From DATIRA01 sp963766505 (GTDB lineage Bacteria > Pseudomonadota > Gammaproteobacteria > Steroidobacterales > Steroidobacteraceae), in contig CAVYAL010000001.1 of NCBI GenBank assembly GCA_963766505.1, forward strand, positions 186,001 to 250,000: a DNA stretch of 64,000 bases, written 5' to 3'. A model generated the notes under the pieces. It saw nothing but the letters and a program-made list of their open reading frames with translations, did no database searches and was not told the origin of the DNA. Of the stretch, positions 8,812 through 17,492 are shown piece by piece. Both the position numbers and the translations under genes were made by a program. Numbering within the stretch: the first letter of the stretch is position 1; each line of letters starts with the position of its first letter.

Positions 8812-10092
8812 TCATCTCGCAGCGCGCGTCACCACCTTGCGCACGTGGCGCACGCCGAGCACGGTCGCCAGCGCAACCAGCGGAATGCTGAATGCCATGG
8901 CCAGGTCGGCATCGACTGGCAAGCCCAAGGCCTTGAGGCCCTTGGCGGCGTAGCCGACCAGCCCCACCACGTAGTAGGTGATCGCAGCGGCAGACAGGCC
9001 CTCAACCGTCTGCTGCAAGCGAAGCTGCGCCTCTGCGCGCCGGTTCATCGACTCCAGCACCTGCTGGTTCTGGCGTTCCCGCGACACGGCGACCCGGGTC
9101 GAGAGCAGTTGCGTGGCGCGTGCCACGCGCTGAGACAACGACTCGACCCGTGCGGACACGGAAGCACAGGTACTCATCGCCGGCGCGAGCCGCCGCTCGG
9201 TGAATTCACGGAACGTCTGCAGTCCCTGGATGCGTTCCTCGCGCAATTCATCGATGCGCCGCTCGACCAGATCGTGATAGGCCTGGGCCGCACTGAAGCG
9301 GAAGTGGTGCGCGGACTCGCGACTTTCGATCTCGGCCTCGAGGCGGGTGAGTCGCTCGAGCAGCACCGGCTCCGCCGTGTCGCTGGACTGCACCAGCGCC
9401 GCCGTGATCTCGGCCAGTTCGCGCTCGGCTTCGTTGAGCCAGGGCGTGAGTTTCTGCGCAATCGGCAACGCGAGCAGCGCCATGAGCCGGTAGGTGTCGA
9501 TCTCCAGCAGGCGCTGCATCATTCGCCCTGCCTGGCGCTGCGTCATGCTTCGGTCGAGCACCAGCAGGCGACTGAAGCCATCGCGGATGCGAAAATCGGT
9601 GAGCGCGAGGCCGGCACCGGCCGCGATGCCGGCGCCCACGAGCACGTTGCCGGCGAAATGCCGGGTCGCGAGCGCTTCATAATCCGGCGCTTCGGCGCCG
9701 ACCGGCAGCAGCGCCGCATGGGTGGCGACGATCAGCTCGCCCGGCAGTCCGGCGAGCCAGTCTGCCGGGACCGCGTGCAGCGCCGGCGAGGCGAATGGCT
9801 CGTCGCATGGACCGCCGGCGATGAACTTGTAGCGGGTGAACTCTGAGTGGCGCTCCCACTTGAGGCGGAACGGGCCGAAATCGGCGCTGTAGTGGCTGGC
9901 GCGTGTCGGCGGTTCCTGGCCGAAGCGATGGGCGAGCGCGCAGACGTGCTGCCACTCGCGATCGCGTTGCGTCGGGTCGGAGTAGAGCGCGAGGAAGGTC
10001 AGGCGCAGCGGAGTCTGCAGCGCTTCCGACGGCCGGGCGTGGGCCTCGTCGTTCAATTCGATGCGCAACGGGTGGTCTGGCGGCAGGTGCAC
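8812..10092 (-). CDS. DUF3422 family membrane-associated protein
   Basis: A predicted 426-residue DUF3422 protein. HPLR.ELNDEAHARP near the N-terminus is the family signature. The middle is rich in helical, Glu/Arg-heavy, coiled-coil-like sequence (LTRLEAEIESRE, ERQNQQVLESMNRRAEAQLR). The C-terminus has two hydrophobic segments (AAITYYVVGLVGY and LAMAFSIPLVALATVLGV), so it is probably an inner-membrane protein. The frame stays open to 10485, but the extra residues are antisense to a gene fragment. GTG 10092 has GGAG eight bases upstream and gives the usual family length of about 420-430. Function unknown. It converges on DUF3604. Confidence 0.8.
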   Translation of the reverse strand: MHLPPDHPLRIELNDEAHARPSEALQTPLRLTFLALYSDPTQRDREWQHVCALAHRFGQEPPTRASHYSADFGPFRLKWERHSEFTRYKFIAGGPCDEPFASPALHAVPADWLAGLPGELIVATHAALLPVGAEAPDYEALATRHFAGNVLVGAGIAAGAGLALTDFRIRDGFSRLLVLDRSMTQRQAGRMMQRLLEIDTYRLMALLALPIAQKLTPWLNEAERELAEITAALVQSSDTAEPVLLERLTRLEAEIESRESAHHFRFSAAQAYHDLVERRIDELREERIQGLQTFREFTERRLAPAMSTCASVSARVESLSQRVARATQLLSTRVAVSRERQNQQVLESMNRRAEAQLRLQQTVEGLSAAAITYYVVGLVGYAAKGLKALGLPVDADLAMAFSIPLVALATVLGVRHVRKVVTRAAR

Positions 10093-10206
10093 GGCATTGA
10101 CTCCCAGCCGGGCCCTGAGTGCCCGGCGCCAGTCAGGGTCCCAGTCTAAGCGCAACGACCGGGCAGCCGCTGTCTCGGCAATCCGCAACGGTCGGGTGCA
10201 TCGGCT

Positions 10207-10470
10207 GAAATTGTCTCTATTGGGTCGAGCCCTGACCTCATCACCACGGTGGAAGAGGAGACCTCGATCGATGGCATCTACAGTGCGACCTGGACCATGA
10301 GAAGTACTTTCGCGAACGTTCCCTACGAGGCAAAGGGCATGTCCATCATCAAGTTCCGGGACAAGTCGACCAGCGTCTACTATCAGCGGGACTACTACAC
10401 CGAGGGCGCCATCGTGGCCGCCATCGAGGATGAATCCGGGCACTGGAGCGCCGTCGTGACAGTCCGATGA
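10207..10470 (+). pseudogene. C-terminal fragment of a SnoaL/NTF2-like protein
   Basis: The frame encodes about 85 residues ending in KGMSIIKFRDKS...YYQRDYYTEGAI, which matches the last strands of SnoaL/limonene-epoxide-hydrolase-like (NTF2 fold) proteins. The N-terminal half of the fold is absent: upstream the frame enters the 5' end of the DUF3422 gene and reaches a stop at 10147. GTG 10249 could start a 73-residue product, but half a fold is unlikely to be functional. I read this as a decayed remnant. A hairpin follows the stop at 10474-10497. Confidence 0.55.
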
Positions 10471-10667
10471 CGACGGAACAGACATCGTCTGGTTCCGCAG
10501 CTCGACCTGATTGCAGCGAGTGGCCTGATGCGTGTTCCTGTTATGTCAAAAGAATGGTTTCGGCCATTCGCGTTTCAATGTGTGATAGCGTCCTAAGCGC
10601 CCTGCCAACCAGAAGACGAGGTGCGCGTGTCACTAACCGCACCCGATCAATCAAATGGGGATCTCAA

Positions 10668-11672
10668 ATGAATGGACTATCTTCAGCTTTGCCGTCAGTT
10701 GCGTTGCTCGCTCTGGCGTTGCCAGCCGCGTCTGTCAACGCGGCGGACAAGCCATTTCCCGATAGGGTCTACGTACTGAATGGGTCGGCATCCGAAGGGT
10801 TTGCGATCGGCAAGGGACCTGTCGCCTACAACAGCTCACCCGATGGATCTATTTACAAGGTAGACCTGCGATCCGGGCAAGGGGAAGTCCTGGCCGAAGT
10901 CCAGGACCCGGCGGATTGCTTCAAGCTCGGGATGCGTGTCGATGACCGAACGAACTACCTGTTTGTCGCTGGATGTGTCTACGGCAATGCGTTTGTCTAT
11001 GATGCGGACACTGGCGCCCTGATCATGGAGTATCAGCTCAACAAGTCGCCAGAGTTCGGGCTGGTCAACGACCTGACCATCACCAACGACGCGGTGTACT
11101 TCACCGACTCCTTCCGCCCGGTCTTGTACCGACTGCCGCTGTCCAAGGATGGCGGAATTCCACTCGATCCCGGCGCTGCAACCGAGATACCGTTGCCCGA
11201 CGAGTTCATCAATAACGATCCCTTCTGCTGCACCGGGAACGGCATCGTGTCGACGCCCAACGGCAAGACCCTGATCATCGGTCACTCGAACCTGGCGCGG
11301 CTTTACCGCCTCGATACGGCCAGCGGTGACCTGGAGCAGATCGCAGTCGATGGTCCGCTCACGGGTTTTCTGGACGGCCTCGCGATGCACGGCGACCTGC
11401 TGTACATCATGACGCCTTACGACTTCCCCGGCCCCCCCGCCTCCATCGACAGGATCCAGGTCGTGCAGCTGGACAAGGGCTATCTGTCGGGTACGCTCAT
11501 TGAGACGATTACGGATCCTGACAACCTGGACGGCGTCGCGAGCGGCGCAATCTTTGGAGATACCCTGTACGTGAACAATGCGCGGTATGCGAATTTACCC
11601 GAGTTTCCGAATCCGATTCCGGCCGACCTGCCGTTCTGGGTGACCAAGGTGAGGATTCGCCCGACGAAGTGA
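10668..11672 (+). CDS. Exported SMP-30/gluconolactonase-like beta-propeller protein
   Basis: A 334-residue protein with a signal peptide (hydrophobic core about 8-22, VNAAD cleavage) followed by propeller-type repeats (GSIYKVDLRSGQ, ARLYRLDTASGD, NDLTITNDAVYFTD). NDLTI...VYFTD is typical of SMP-30/gluconolactonase/LRE-like propellers, which bind a divalent metal and hydrolyse lactones or serve as binding proteins. ATG 10668 is chosen because it begins the signal peptide; the longer frame from 10467 overlaps the SnoaL remnant. Two cysteine pairs (CFKLG/AGC and FCCTG) fit a periplasmic disulfide protein. It is monocistronic, closed by a good terminator. Specific substrate unknown. Confidence 0.7.
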   Translation: MNGLSSALPSVALLALALPAASVNAADKPFPDRVYVLNGSASEGFAIGKGPVAYNSSPDGSIYKVDLRSGQGEVLAEVQDPADCFKLGMRVDDRTNYLFVAGCVYGNAFVYDADTGALIMEYQLNKSPEFGLVNDLTITNDAVYFTDSFRPVLYRLPLSKDGGIPLDPGAATEIPLPDEFINNDPFCCTGNGIVSTPNGKTLIIGHSNLARLYRLDTASGDLEQIAVDGPLTGFLDGLAMHGDLLYIMTPYDFPGPPASIDRIQVVQLDKGYLSGTLIETITDPDNLDGVASGAIFGDTLYVNNARYANLPEFPNPIPADLPFWVTKVRIRPTK

Positions 11673-11714
11673 ACTCACGATGACGACTTAATGCCAATAA
11701 GTTGTCTTGTTGAG

Positions 11715-11743
11715 GAACCCCGCCTTGCGCGGGGTTCTTCTTT
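11715..11743 (+). terminator. Rho-independent terminator
   Basis: A nine-base perfect stem (GAACCCCGC with its complement), a five-base loop and TTCTTT follow the beta-propeller gene by 42 bases. Confidence 0.75.
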
Positions 11744-11860
11744 GGGCAAATGGCCGGTGTCCTGGCCGGAATCAGCCGCTCGCACGCTGTCGAGAGGAGT
11801 GACACGCGACATTTCAAGAAAGGCCGCCGCGTGTTTTTTGCACTCCTGGCGCCAACGCCG

Positions 11861-13801
11861 TTACGGCGTGTACCAGATCGGCGACGTATAGGCGCGGTCC
11901 TGGATGCTCGCCGGTACGTCGGTCGGCAGTTTCACACCGAAGATCTTGGCGTCGTAGGTCGTCCAGCGCGGCGTCGGGATCTCCAGCACTCGAACGTAGT
12001 AGAAGGCCCGCAGCTTCGGGTCGAATGCGGGATCCCTCCAGTACGCCGTGAGATGCGGCGCCCCGATCGAATTGCTGTAGCTGGCCTCCGGGACGTTCAC
12101 GGTGTTGCCGACAGGCGGCAGCTTGCCGTTCGCGCCCGGCTTGCGGTCGCCGGACCACGCCACGTCGTAGACCTTCTCATGGGTCCTGCCCGAGGCGTCG
12201 AGCCAGCCTTTGACGATCTGGATGCGGTCGAGGTTGGCACCGTCCGCATCACGCATGGCGCGAACCAGGAATGTTGGCGCCTCGCCCGCGGATGCGCCCG
12301 TGAGATCGCCGCCCATCGGCACGCCGCGCTTGTAGCCTTGTTCAGCGAAGTCCGAGCGTTGGAGATCCTGGGCGGTAAAGTCGAAGCCGCCGAAGACCCG
12401 CACCACGAGGCGCGTGCCGGTGGTCGCGTAAACTTCCTTGCGCGCCATCGCATCCCAGAGCGCCTCGCGGGTGTTCTCCCGCGCCCACACCGCCGCAAGA
12501 CCCGACGCGCTGGTTTCGCGTGCCAGGTGCTGGTCCTTGCGCCCCCGTCCCGCCGGCGTCCTGCCAATGATGATTTCATCGAAACGGATCGGATCCGCCG
12601 TCGGTTCGAGCACCGCCACCTTGCCGAAGAAGTTGTCCTCGGTCGTCGTGGCGAGTCCCGTGTGCATGTCGGTTGAACCGATCAAGCCGAACTTGAACGG
12701 GTTGATGCCGAGCTTGGCCTCATAGGCCAGACCTCGCTTCAGCGCCTCTCGCGTGTATTCGCGCGGCAGCATGTCCGGTGTCTTGAGCGCCGGGCCGAAG
12801 CTTCCCCGGTCCCAGCGCTCGAAGTTCGCGAATTCATCGTTCGGTGACAGGGCTGGGTGCGTCTCGCCGTCGCCCTTGGGCTGGGTGGTCTCGTAGATCG
12901 GCTCCCACCGTGCGCGCCGCTCGGCATAGTCGCGGTCCAGTGGCTTGCGGCTCGTCAGCGTCACGTCGTCGAACATCAGGCCATTCGACACGTTGCCGTT
13001 GTGCGGGATCGCAAGCATCCGGCCGCCTGACTTCTTCTCATAGGCCGCCATCCATGCCCAGAGATCCTCCGGATCCCCGGTATCGTAGTAGGACAAGGGA
13101 ATGATCTGGTCGGCCTTGTCCTTGCCGTCGCGAAAGATCACGTTGCGATGCAGGTTGTTGCCGTCGGGTCCGGACGTCCACTCGAAGCCGATCAGAGCAG
13201 TGAAACGGCCGGGCTCGTTGTACTTGTCGGCCGTCGCAGTGATGTACTCCCAGGCAGGACGGGCCATCTCTTCTTCCTGCCCCTTGAAGGGGTCCTTGAG
13301 TGCCTGCATCGCCGCCAGCCACATGTCGAAGGCCTGGCTCTGGCCTTCGATCGTGCCTGTCTTGACCAGGTCATGCACCTTCCGGCCCCACTCGTTCTTG
13401 AGGAGTCCAGGATTTGACTCGGCAATCATCGGCGCAAGACCGAGGTTCTCGGCGTGGTCGGCGATGACGAGGAAATCGAGCGGCTGCTGCAACCTGACAC
13501 GCTGCCCACTGTTGGACTTGACCTCCTCGCCCCGCGCGAAGCGATACGCGTCCTCGGGCCCAACGATGGCGCCCGCCATGCCGGCGTCCGACGAGTACGA
13601 CGTGTGCAGATGGGTATCGCCGAAGTAGACATGGTTGGGAAACGTCTGGGCAGGGTACGGGGAATAGTTCACCTTCCGCGTGGCCGGTCCGGGGCTGTCC
13701 TGCGCATCGGCCTGTGGCGCCCACGTCGCCGCCAGCAAGCTGCCGGCGAGCAAGAAAGCGCCTGCGACGAGGTTGACCTGGTTCTGTGTCTTGCATCTCA
13801 T
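11861..13801 (-). CDS. Exported DUF3604 protein (second paralogue)
   Basis: A 646-residue protein with a signal peptide (about 1-33, ADAQ) and a DUF3604 domain. FGDTHLHTSYS, VIADHAEN, IPHNGNVS and IGSTDMHTG match the metal-ligand positions of the copy at 6801-8738, and the two align along their whole length including the C-terminal YTSPIWYTP. The putative activity is metal-dependent hydrolysis in the periplasm; the substrate is unknown. It is the last gene of the leftward operon, 54 bases after the 2-hydroxyacid dehydrogenase, which suggests it serves the same pathway, for example releasing the substrate outside the cytoplasm. Confidence 0.85.
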   Translation of the reverse strand: MRCKTQNQVNLVAGAFLLAGSLLAATWAPQADAQDSPGPATRKVNYSPYPAQTFPNHVYFGDTHLHTSYSSDAGMAGAIVGPEDAYRFARGEEVKSNSGQRVRLQQPLDFLVIADHAENLGLAPMIAESNPGLLKNEWGRKVHDLVKTGTIEGQSQAFDMWLAAMQALKDPFKGQEEEMARPAWEYITATADKYNEPGRFTALIGFEWTSGPDGNNLHRNVIFRDGKDKADQIIPLSYYDTGDPEDLWAWMAAYEKKSGGRMLAIPHNGNVSNGLMFDDVTLTSRKPLDRDYAERRARWEPIYETTQPKGDGETHPALSPNDEFANFERWDRGSFGPALKTPDMLPREYTREALKRGLAYEAKLGINPFKFGLIGSTDMHTGLATTTEDNFFGKVAVLEPTADPIRFDEIIIGRTPAGRGRKDQHLARETSASGLAAVWARENTREALWDAMARKEVYATTGTRLVVRVFGGFDFTAQDLQRSDFAEQGYKRGVPMGGDLTGASAGEAPTFLVRAMRDADGANLDRIQIVKGWLDASGRTHEKVYDVAWSGDRKPGANGKLPPVGNTVNVPEASYSNSIGAPHLTAYWRDPAFDPKLRAFYYVRVLEIPTPRWTTYDAKIFGVKLPTDVPASIQDRAYTSPIWYTP

Positions 13802-13855
13802 GTTGGTTTTTCTCCTCCCGAAATGATTTGTGCGGCGCAGCCGGCGGCGCCGCGA

Positions 13856-15022
13856 TCAGCATCTGTCCCATTCGACCAGGCCGCGGTGAACCTCGCTGAT
13901 CGCTTTCGCCCCGGTCAGCGCCATGGCGACGGCCAGCTCACGCTTGAATGTCGCCAGCAGGTCGACGAGGCCCGCCTCGCCGCTGCCGGCAATCGCCCAG
14001 GCCCACGGGCGGCCGATCATCACGCCCGTCGCACCCAGGGCGACGGCCTTGAAGACATCCATGCCGCCGCGCACACCGCCGTCCACGAGCACCTCGATGC
14101 GCCCGCCGACGGCTTCCATCACCGACGGCAGTTTCGAAATCGTCGAAGCGACGCTGTCGAGCTGGCGTCCCCCATGATTCGAGATCACGACGCCGTCCGC
14201 ACCGGCATCGAGTGCCGCCCGTGCATCGTCGGCCTCGAGTATTCCCTTGATGACCAGCCTGCCTTGCCAGATTCCGCGCAGCCAGGCGATGTCCGCCCAG
14301 GTCACGGTCGGGTCGTATTGGCTGTCGACCCAGGCCTTGACGGCACGCGTGTTCGTCGGATCGGAGACCTGATCCGAGATGCACCCGAACGTGTGCGGCT
14401 TGCCGCGCACGCCGACGTCATAGAGCCACCCTGGCCGCTGCCCAAGTTGCCACGCGCGGCCGAGCCTCGAACCGACGTCGTCAGTGAGCATGCCGTTGCG
14501 CGTGTCGCGGTAGCGCATGCCGGCGACGGGCATGTCGACCGTGAAGATCAGTGTCCTGCAGCCATTCGCCATTGCCCTTTCGAGTATCCTGCGGACCGCC
14601 TCGCGGTCACGGATCATGTATTGCTGGAACCAGAATGGCTTTCTCGCCTGCGCGCGGAGTTCCTCCAGCGAGCAGATGCCGAGCGTCGAGAGCGTGAACG
14701 GTATGCCCGCCACGTCGGACGCGCGCATCGCCTGTAATTCACCCCGGCGGCTGTACATTCCTGCCATGCCGATCGGTGCCAGCACGACAGGCATGGCGAC
14801 CGTCTCGCCGAGCAGGGTGGTCGACGTGTCGATCTGCGAGACGTCGCGCATGACGTACTGGCGGACGCGGATGGACTGGAAATCCTCCACGTTGCGTCGC
14901 AGCGTCAGTTCGTCATTGGCGCCTCCGTCGATGTAGTCGAACAGGAAGCGAGGCAGGCGCTTCTCGGCCAGGCGTCGATAGTCCAGGCTGGTCGCCGGGA
15001 CGATGGTGTGAGTGCGTCCCAT
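13856..15022 (-). CDS. FMN-dependent 2-hydroxyacid dehydrogenase/oxidase (LldD/mandelate dehydrogenase family)
   Basis: A 388-residue member of the alpha-hydroxyacid oxidase family, which oxidises 2-hydroxyacids to 2-oxoacids with FMN. FLFDYIDGGANDE is the family start, MPVVLAPIGMAGM lines the flavin pocket, and VISNHGGRQLDS carries the catalytic His and substrate-binding Arg. The segment after about residue 190 (DDVGSRLGRAWQLGQRPGWLYDVG) is the variable loop that in LldD or mandelate dehydrogenase mediates membrane contact. Its ATG overlaps the stop of the GMC gene upstream (TGATG), so translation is coupled. In this operon it would make the 2-oxoacid that an HpaI-type aldolase can cleave. 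L-lactate is an alternative substrate. Confidence 0.88.
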   Translation of the reverse strand: MGRTHTIVPATSLDYRRLAEKRLPRFLFDYIDGGANDELTLRRNVEDFQSIRVRQYVMRDVSQIDTSTTLLGETVAMPVVLAPIGMAGMYSRRGELQAMRASDVAGIPFTLSTLGICSLEELRAQARKPFWFQQYMIRDREAVRRILERAMANGCRTLIFTVDMPVAGMRYRDTRNGMLTDDVGSRLGRAWQLGQRPGWLYDVGVRGKPHTFGCISDQVSDPTNTRAVKAWVDSQYDPTVTWADIAWLRGIWQGRLVIKGILEADDARAALDAGADGVVISNHGGRQLDSVASTISKLPSVMEAVGGRIEVLVDGGVRGGMDVFKAVALGATGVMIGRPWAWAIAGSGEAGLVDLLATFKRELAVAMALTGAKAISEVHRGLVEWDRC

Positions 15023-16638
15023 CAGGCCGCCGCCTTGCAGTCCTGCCTGAGCATGTCGGCACCCTTCTCGGCGATCATGATCGCCGGTGCCATGGTGTTG
15101 CCGCCGACGATGCGCGGCATGATCGAGCTATCGATGACGCGCAGGCCCTGCAGGCCATGCACCCGCAGCCGGGCATCAACCACGGCGCCGGACGGATCCG
15201 GGCCCATGCGGCAGCTGCCGACCGGGTGGTAGACGGTGCCGGCACGATTGCGGGCGAATTCACCCCAGTCCTCGTCGGTTCTGCAGTGCTCGGTGAGCAG
15301 ATCGCGCTTGATCCGACGGCTCATGGTCGGCGTCTTCATGATGCCGGCAATGCGTCGCAGCCCCGCGACCATCGTCGGCAGGTCGTCCGGATGCGAGAAG
15401 TAACGGAAGTCGACCAGCGGATCGGCCAGCGGGTCCGTCGAGGCGAGCCTCACGCTGCCCCTGCTGCCGGGTCGGAGCAGGATCACGACGACCGACATGC
15501 CGTGCTTGGCATAGACGTCGCGGCCATGATCGAGGGCCACGCCAATCACGAACTGACACTGTATTTCAGGGCGCGGCGAGTCAGGTCGCAGACAGAAATA
15601 GCCCGAAAGTTCGCCGAAGTTAGTGGCGCCCATGCCGCGGCGTTCTTTCCTCCATCGCCGGACGGCCCGCAGCAGGGCCAGCGCCCCGGTCGGCGATATT
15701 CCCATCAGGTCGGGATCGCCGGGAATGTGGTAGGCCAGCGTGACGGCGGGATGGTCATGCAGGTGCCGGCCGACGGCCGGTGAGTCGTGAACCACGGGAA
15801 TTCCCATTGCCTGCAGTTCGGCGCCCGGGCCCACACCTGAGAGCAGCAGCAACTTTGCCGACAGGATGCCGCCGCCGCAGACGATCACTTCCCGTCGGGC
15901 CCGCAGCACCCTGCGTTGCCCAAGCTGGATGACCTCGACGCCCACCGCACGCCGGCCTTCGAACAGCACCCGAGTGCAGTGCGTTTCGCACATCAGGTGC
16001 AGGTTCTGGCGCGTGCCGAGGTAGGGATGGATGTAGGCCTTGCCGGTGTGCCAGCGCTCGCCGTTCTTCATCGTCGCCTGGACCGAGCCGCACCCCACCT
16101 GGGTCGCTCCATTGAAGTCCGCGATGACGGGCTCGCCGGCCTCGCGGCACGCCTGCTTGACGATGTCGTGGTATGGGTTGTCGGTGCGCAGGTCCTCGAC
16201 CCACATCGGCCCGTCGTTGCCGTGGTATTCGTCACGGAAAGTCTGGTTGTTCTCCAGCTTCCTGAAATACGGCAGGACGTCGGAGTAGCTCCAGCCGGGG
16301 TTGCCGAGGGCCGCCCACTCGTCGTAATCACCACGGTGGCCGCGCATGTAGACCAGCGCATTGAACGATGTGCCGCCGCCCAGACCACGTCCAAGCGAGT
16401 GAAAGTCGCTGCGGTTGTTCAGGCCGGGATCCGGCAACGTGTTGAAACCCCAGTTGTTGGCCGACTTGCGCGGAGCGTGCTTCAGCATGCTGAGCGCCGT
16501 GTTGTCGGCCAGCCAGCCGCGCCAGTCCGGGCCGGCCTCGAGCAGGGCCACGCTGCAGCCCGGGTCTTCTGTCAGCCGTGAAGCCGTGACGCAGCCCCCA
16601 GGACCTCCGCCGACTACGATGAAGTCGAACTCGCCCAT
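15022..16638 (-). CDS. GMC-family FAD-dependent alcohol oxidoreductase
   Basis: A 538-residue glucose-methanol-choline oxidoreductase. The FAD-binding VVGGGPGGC motif is at about 8-16, the GMC signature GRGLGGGTSFNALVYMRG near residue 83, and the C-terminal catalytic segment YHPVGSCRMGPD with the later IVGGNTMAPAIMIAEKGAD. Choline-dehydrogenase-like members oxidise primary alcohols to aldehydes and pass electrons to the respiratory chain. No signal peptide is seen. It lies 14 bases after the aldolase gene and overlaps the next gene. Choline itself is unlikely given the neighbours; an aliphatic or aromatic alcohol is more plausible. Confidence 0.88.
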   Translation of the reverse strand: MGEFDFIVVGGGPGGCVTASRLTEDPGCSVALLEAGPDWRGWLADNTALSMLKHAPRKSANNWGFNTLPDPGLNNRSDFHSLGRGLGGGTSFNALVYMRGHRGDYDEWAALGNPGWSYSDVLPYFRKLENNQTFRDEYHGNDGPMWVEDLRTDNPYHDIVKQACREAGEPVIADFNGATQVGCGSVQATMKNGERWHTGKAYIHPYLGTRQNLHLMCETHCTRVLFEGRRAVGVEVIQLGQRRVLRARREVIVCGGGILSAKLLLLSGVGPGAELQAMGIPVVHDSPAVGRHLHDHPAVTLAYHIPGDPDLMGISPTGALALLRAVRRWRKERRGMGATNFGELSGYFCLRPDSPRPEIQCQFVIGVALDHGRDVYAKHGMSVVVILLRPGSRGSVRLASTDPLADPLVDFRYFSHPDDLPTMVAGLRRIAGIMKTPTMSRRIKRDLLTEHCRTDEDWGEFARNRAGTVYHPVGSCRMGPDPSGAVVDARLRVHGLQGLRVIDSSIMPRIVGGNTMAPAIMIAEKGADMLRQDCKAAA

Positions 16639-16652
16639 GTGCCTTGCTCCGA

Positions 16653-17450
16653 TCAGTAGCCCGAAGCCGGTGGCGCGCCGGGAGCTGCCGCCTTGCCGTG
16701 TCCGCGCGCGACGCCGAGCGCCTGCGCGGCGCCGGCGCGCAGGAAGTTGCCGTCCGTACCGGCCGAGGCGAAGTCGAATCCTGCCTGCAACGACAGCGCG
16801 GCCATCTCCGGCGTATAGCCGAAGATCCCTGCTGCGCGGTCGTGTTTCGCGCAGGCCGCCAGGATCTTGCCGAGGGCCTGCTGGAAGCGCGCATCGGTGA
16901 AGCTTCCCGGCGCCAGCCCCAGCCCATAGCAGAGATCCATCGGGCCGACGAAAAGGCCGTCGACGCCGTCGGTGGCCGCGATCGTCTCGACGTTGCGCAG
17001 TCCTTCCTCGGTCTCGATCATCACGACGCAGGCCACCTGTTCGTTCGCGGTCTGCAGGTAGGCGAGGCCCTCATGCAGTGCCGCGCGAATCGGGCCGCAG
17101 GACCGCGCGCCCGCCGGTGGATAGCGGCAGGCGGCCACGGCCTTGCGCGCATCTTCGACGGTGTTTACGAGTGGCACGATCACGCCTTGCGCCCCGACGT
17201 CGAGTGCCTTGCCGATCTGGTCTGGCTGGTTCGCTGCGACCCGCACCAGCGGCGTGACGCGCGCCCGCGCGATGGCGGGTAGCAGGCGAGTCAGGTGCGA
17301 ATAGTCCATCAGGCCGTGCTGCAGATCGAAGCACGCCCAGTCGAAGCCGAGATTAGCGAGGATCTCGGCGCTGTACAGGTCGGACATCGTCAGCCAGGCG
17401 CCGATGGATTTCTCGTGCACCCGCCATCGTGCCAGGGCATGGTTCTGCAT
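16653..17450 (-). CDS. HpcH/HpaI family class II aldolase (2-oxo-4-hydroxyacid aldolase-like)
   Basis: A 265-residue TIM-barrel enzyme of the HpcH/HpaI aldolase/citrate lyase family. FDLQHGLMDY gives the catalytic-base His region, VRVAANQP the conserved Arg, MIETEEGLRN the metal-binding Glu and VGPMDLCYGLG the metal-binding Asp. These enzymes use a divalent metal to cleave 4-hydroxy-2-oxoacids to pyruvate plus an aldehyde. The usual DLSxSLG motif reads DLCYGLG. It follows the aldehyde dehydrogenase by 42 bases. The C-terminal tail (PGAPPASGY) is unremarkable. Confidence 0.87.
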   Translation of the reverse strand: MQNHALARWRVHEKSIGAWLTMSDLYSAEILANLGFDWACFDLQHGLMDYSHLTRLLPAIARARVTPLVRVAANQPDQIGKALDVGAQGVIVPLVNTVEDARKAVAACRYPPAGARSCGPIRAALHEGLAYLQTANEQVACVVMIETEEGLRNVETIAATDGVDGLFVGPMDLCYGLGLAPGSFTDARFQQALGKILAACAKHDRAAGIFGYTPEMAALSLQAGFDFASAGTDGNFLRAGAAQALGVARGHGKAAAPGAPPASGY

Positions 17451-17492
17451 CAGCGCCTCCCTCGGTCGGACGGTGTGTTCATCAAGCCGGCG

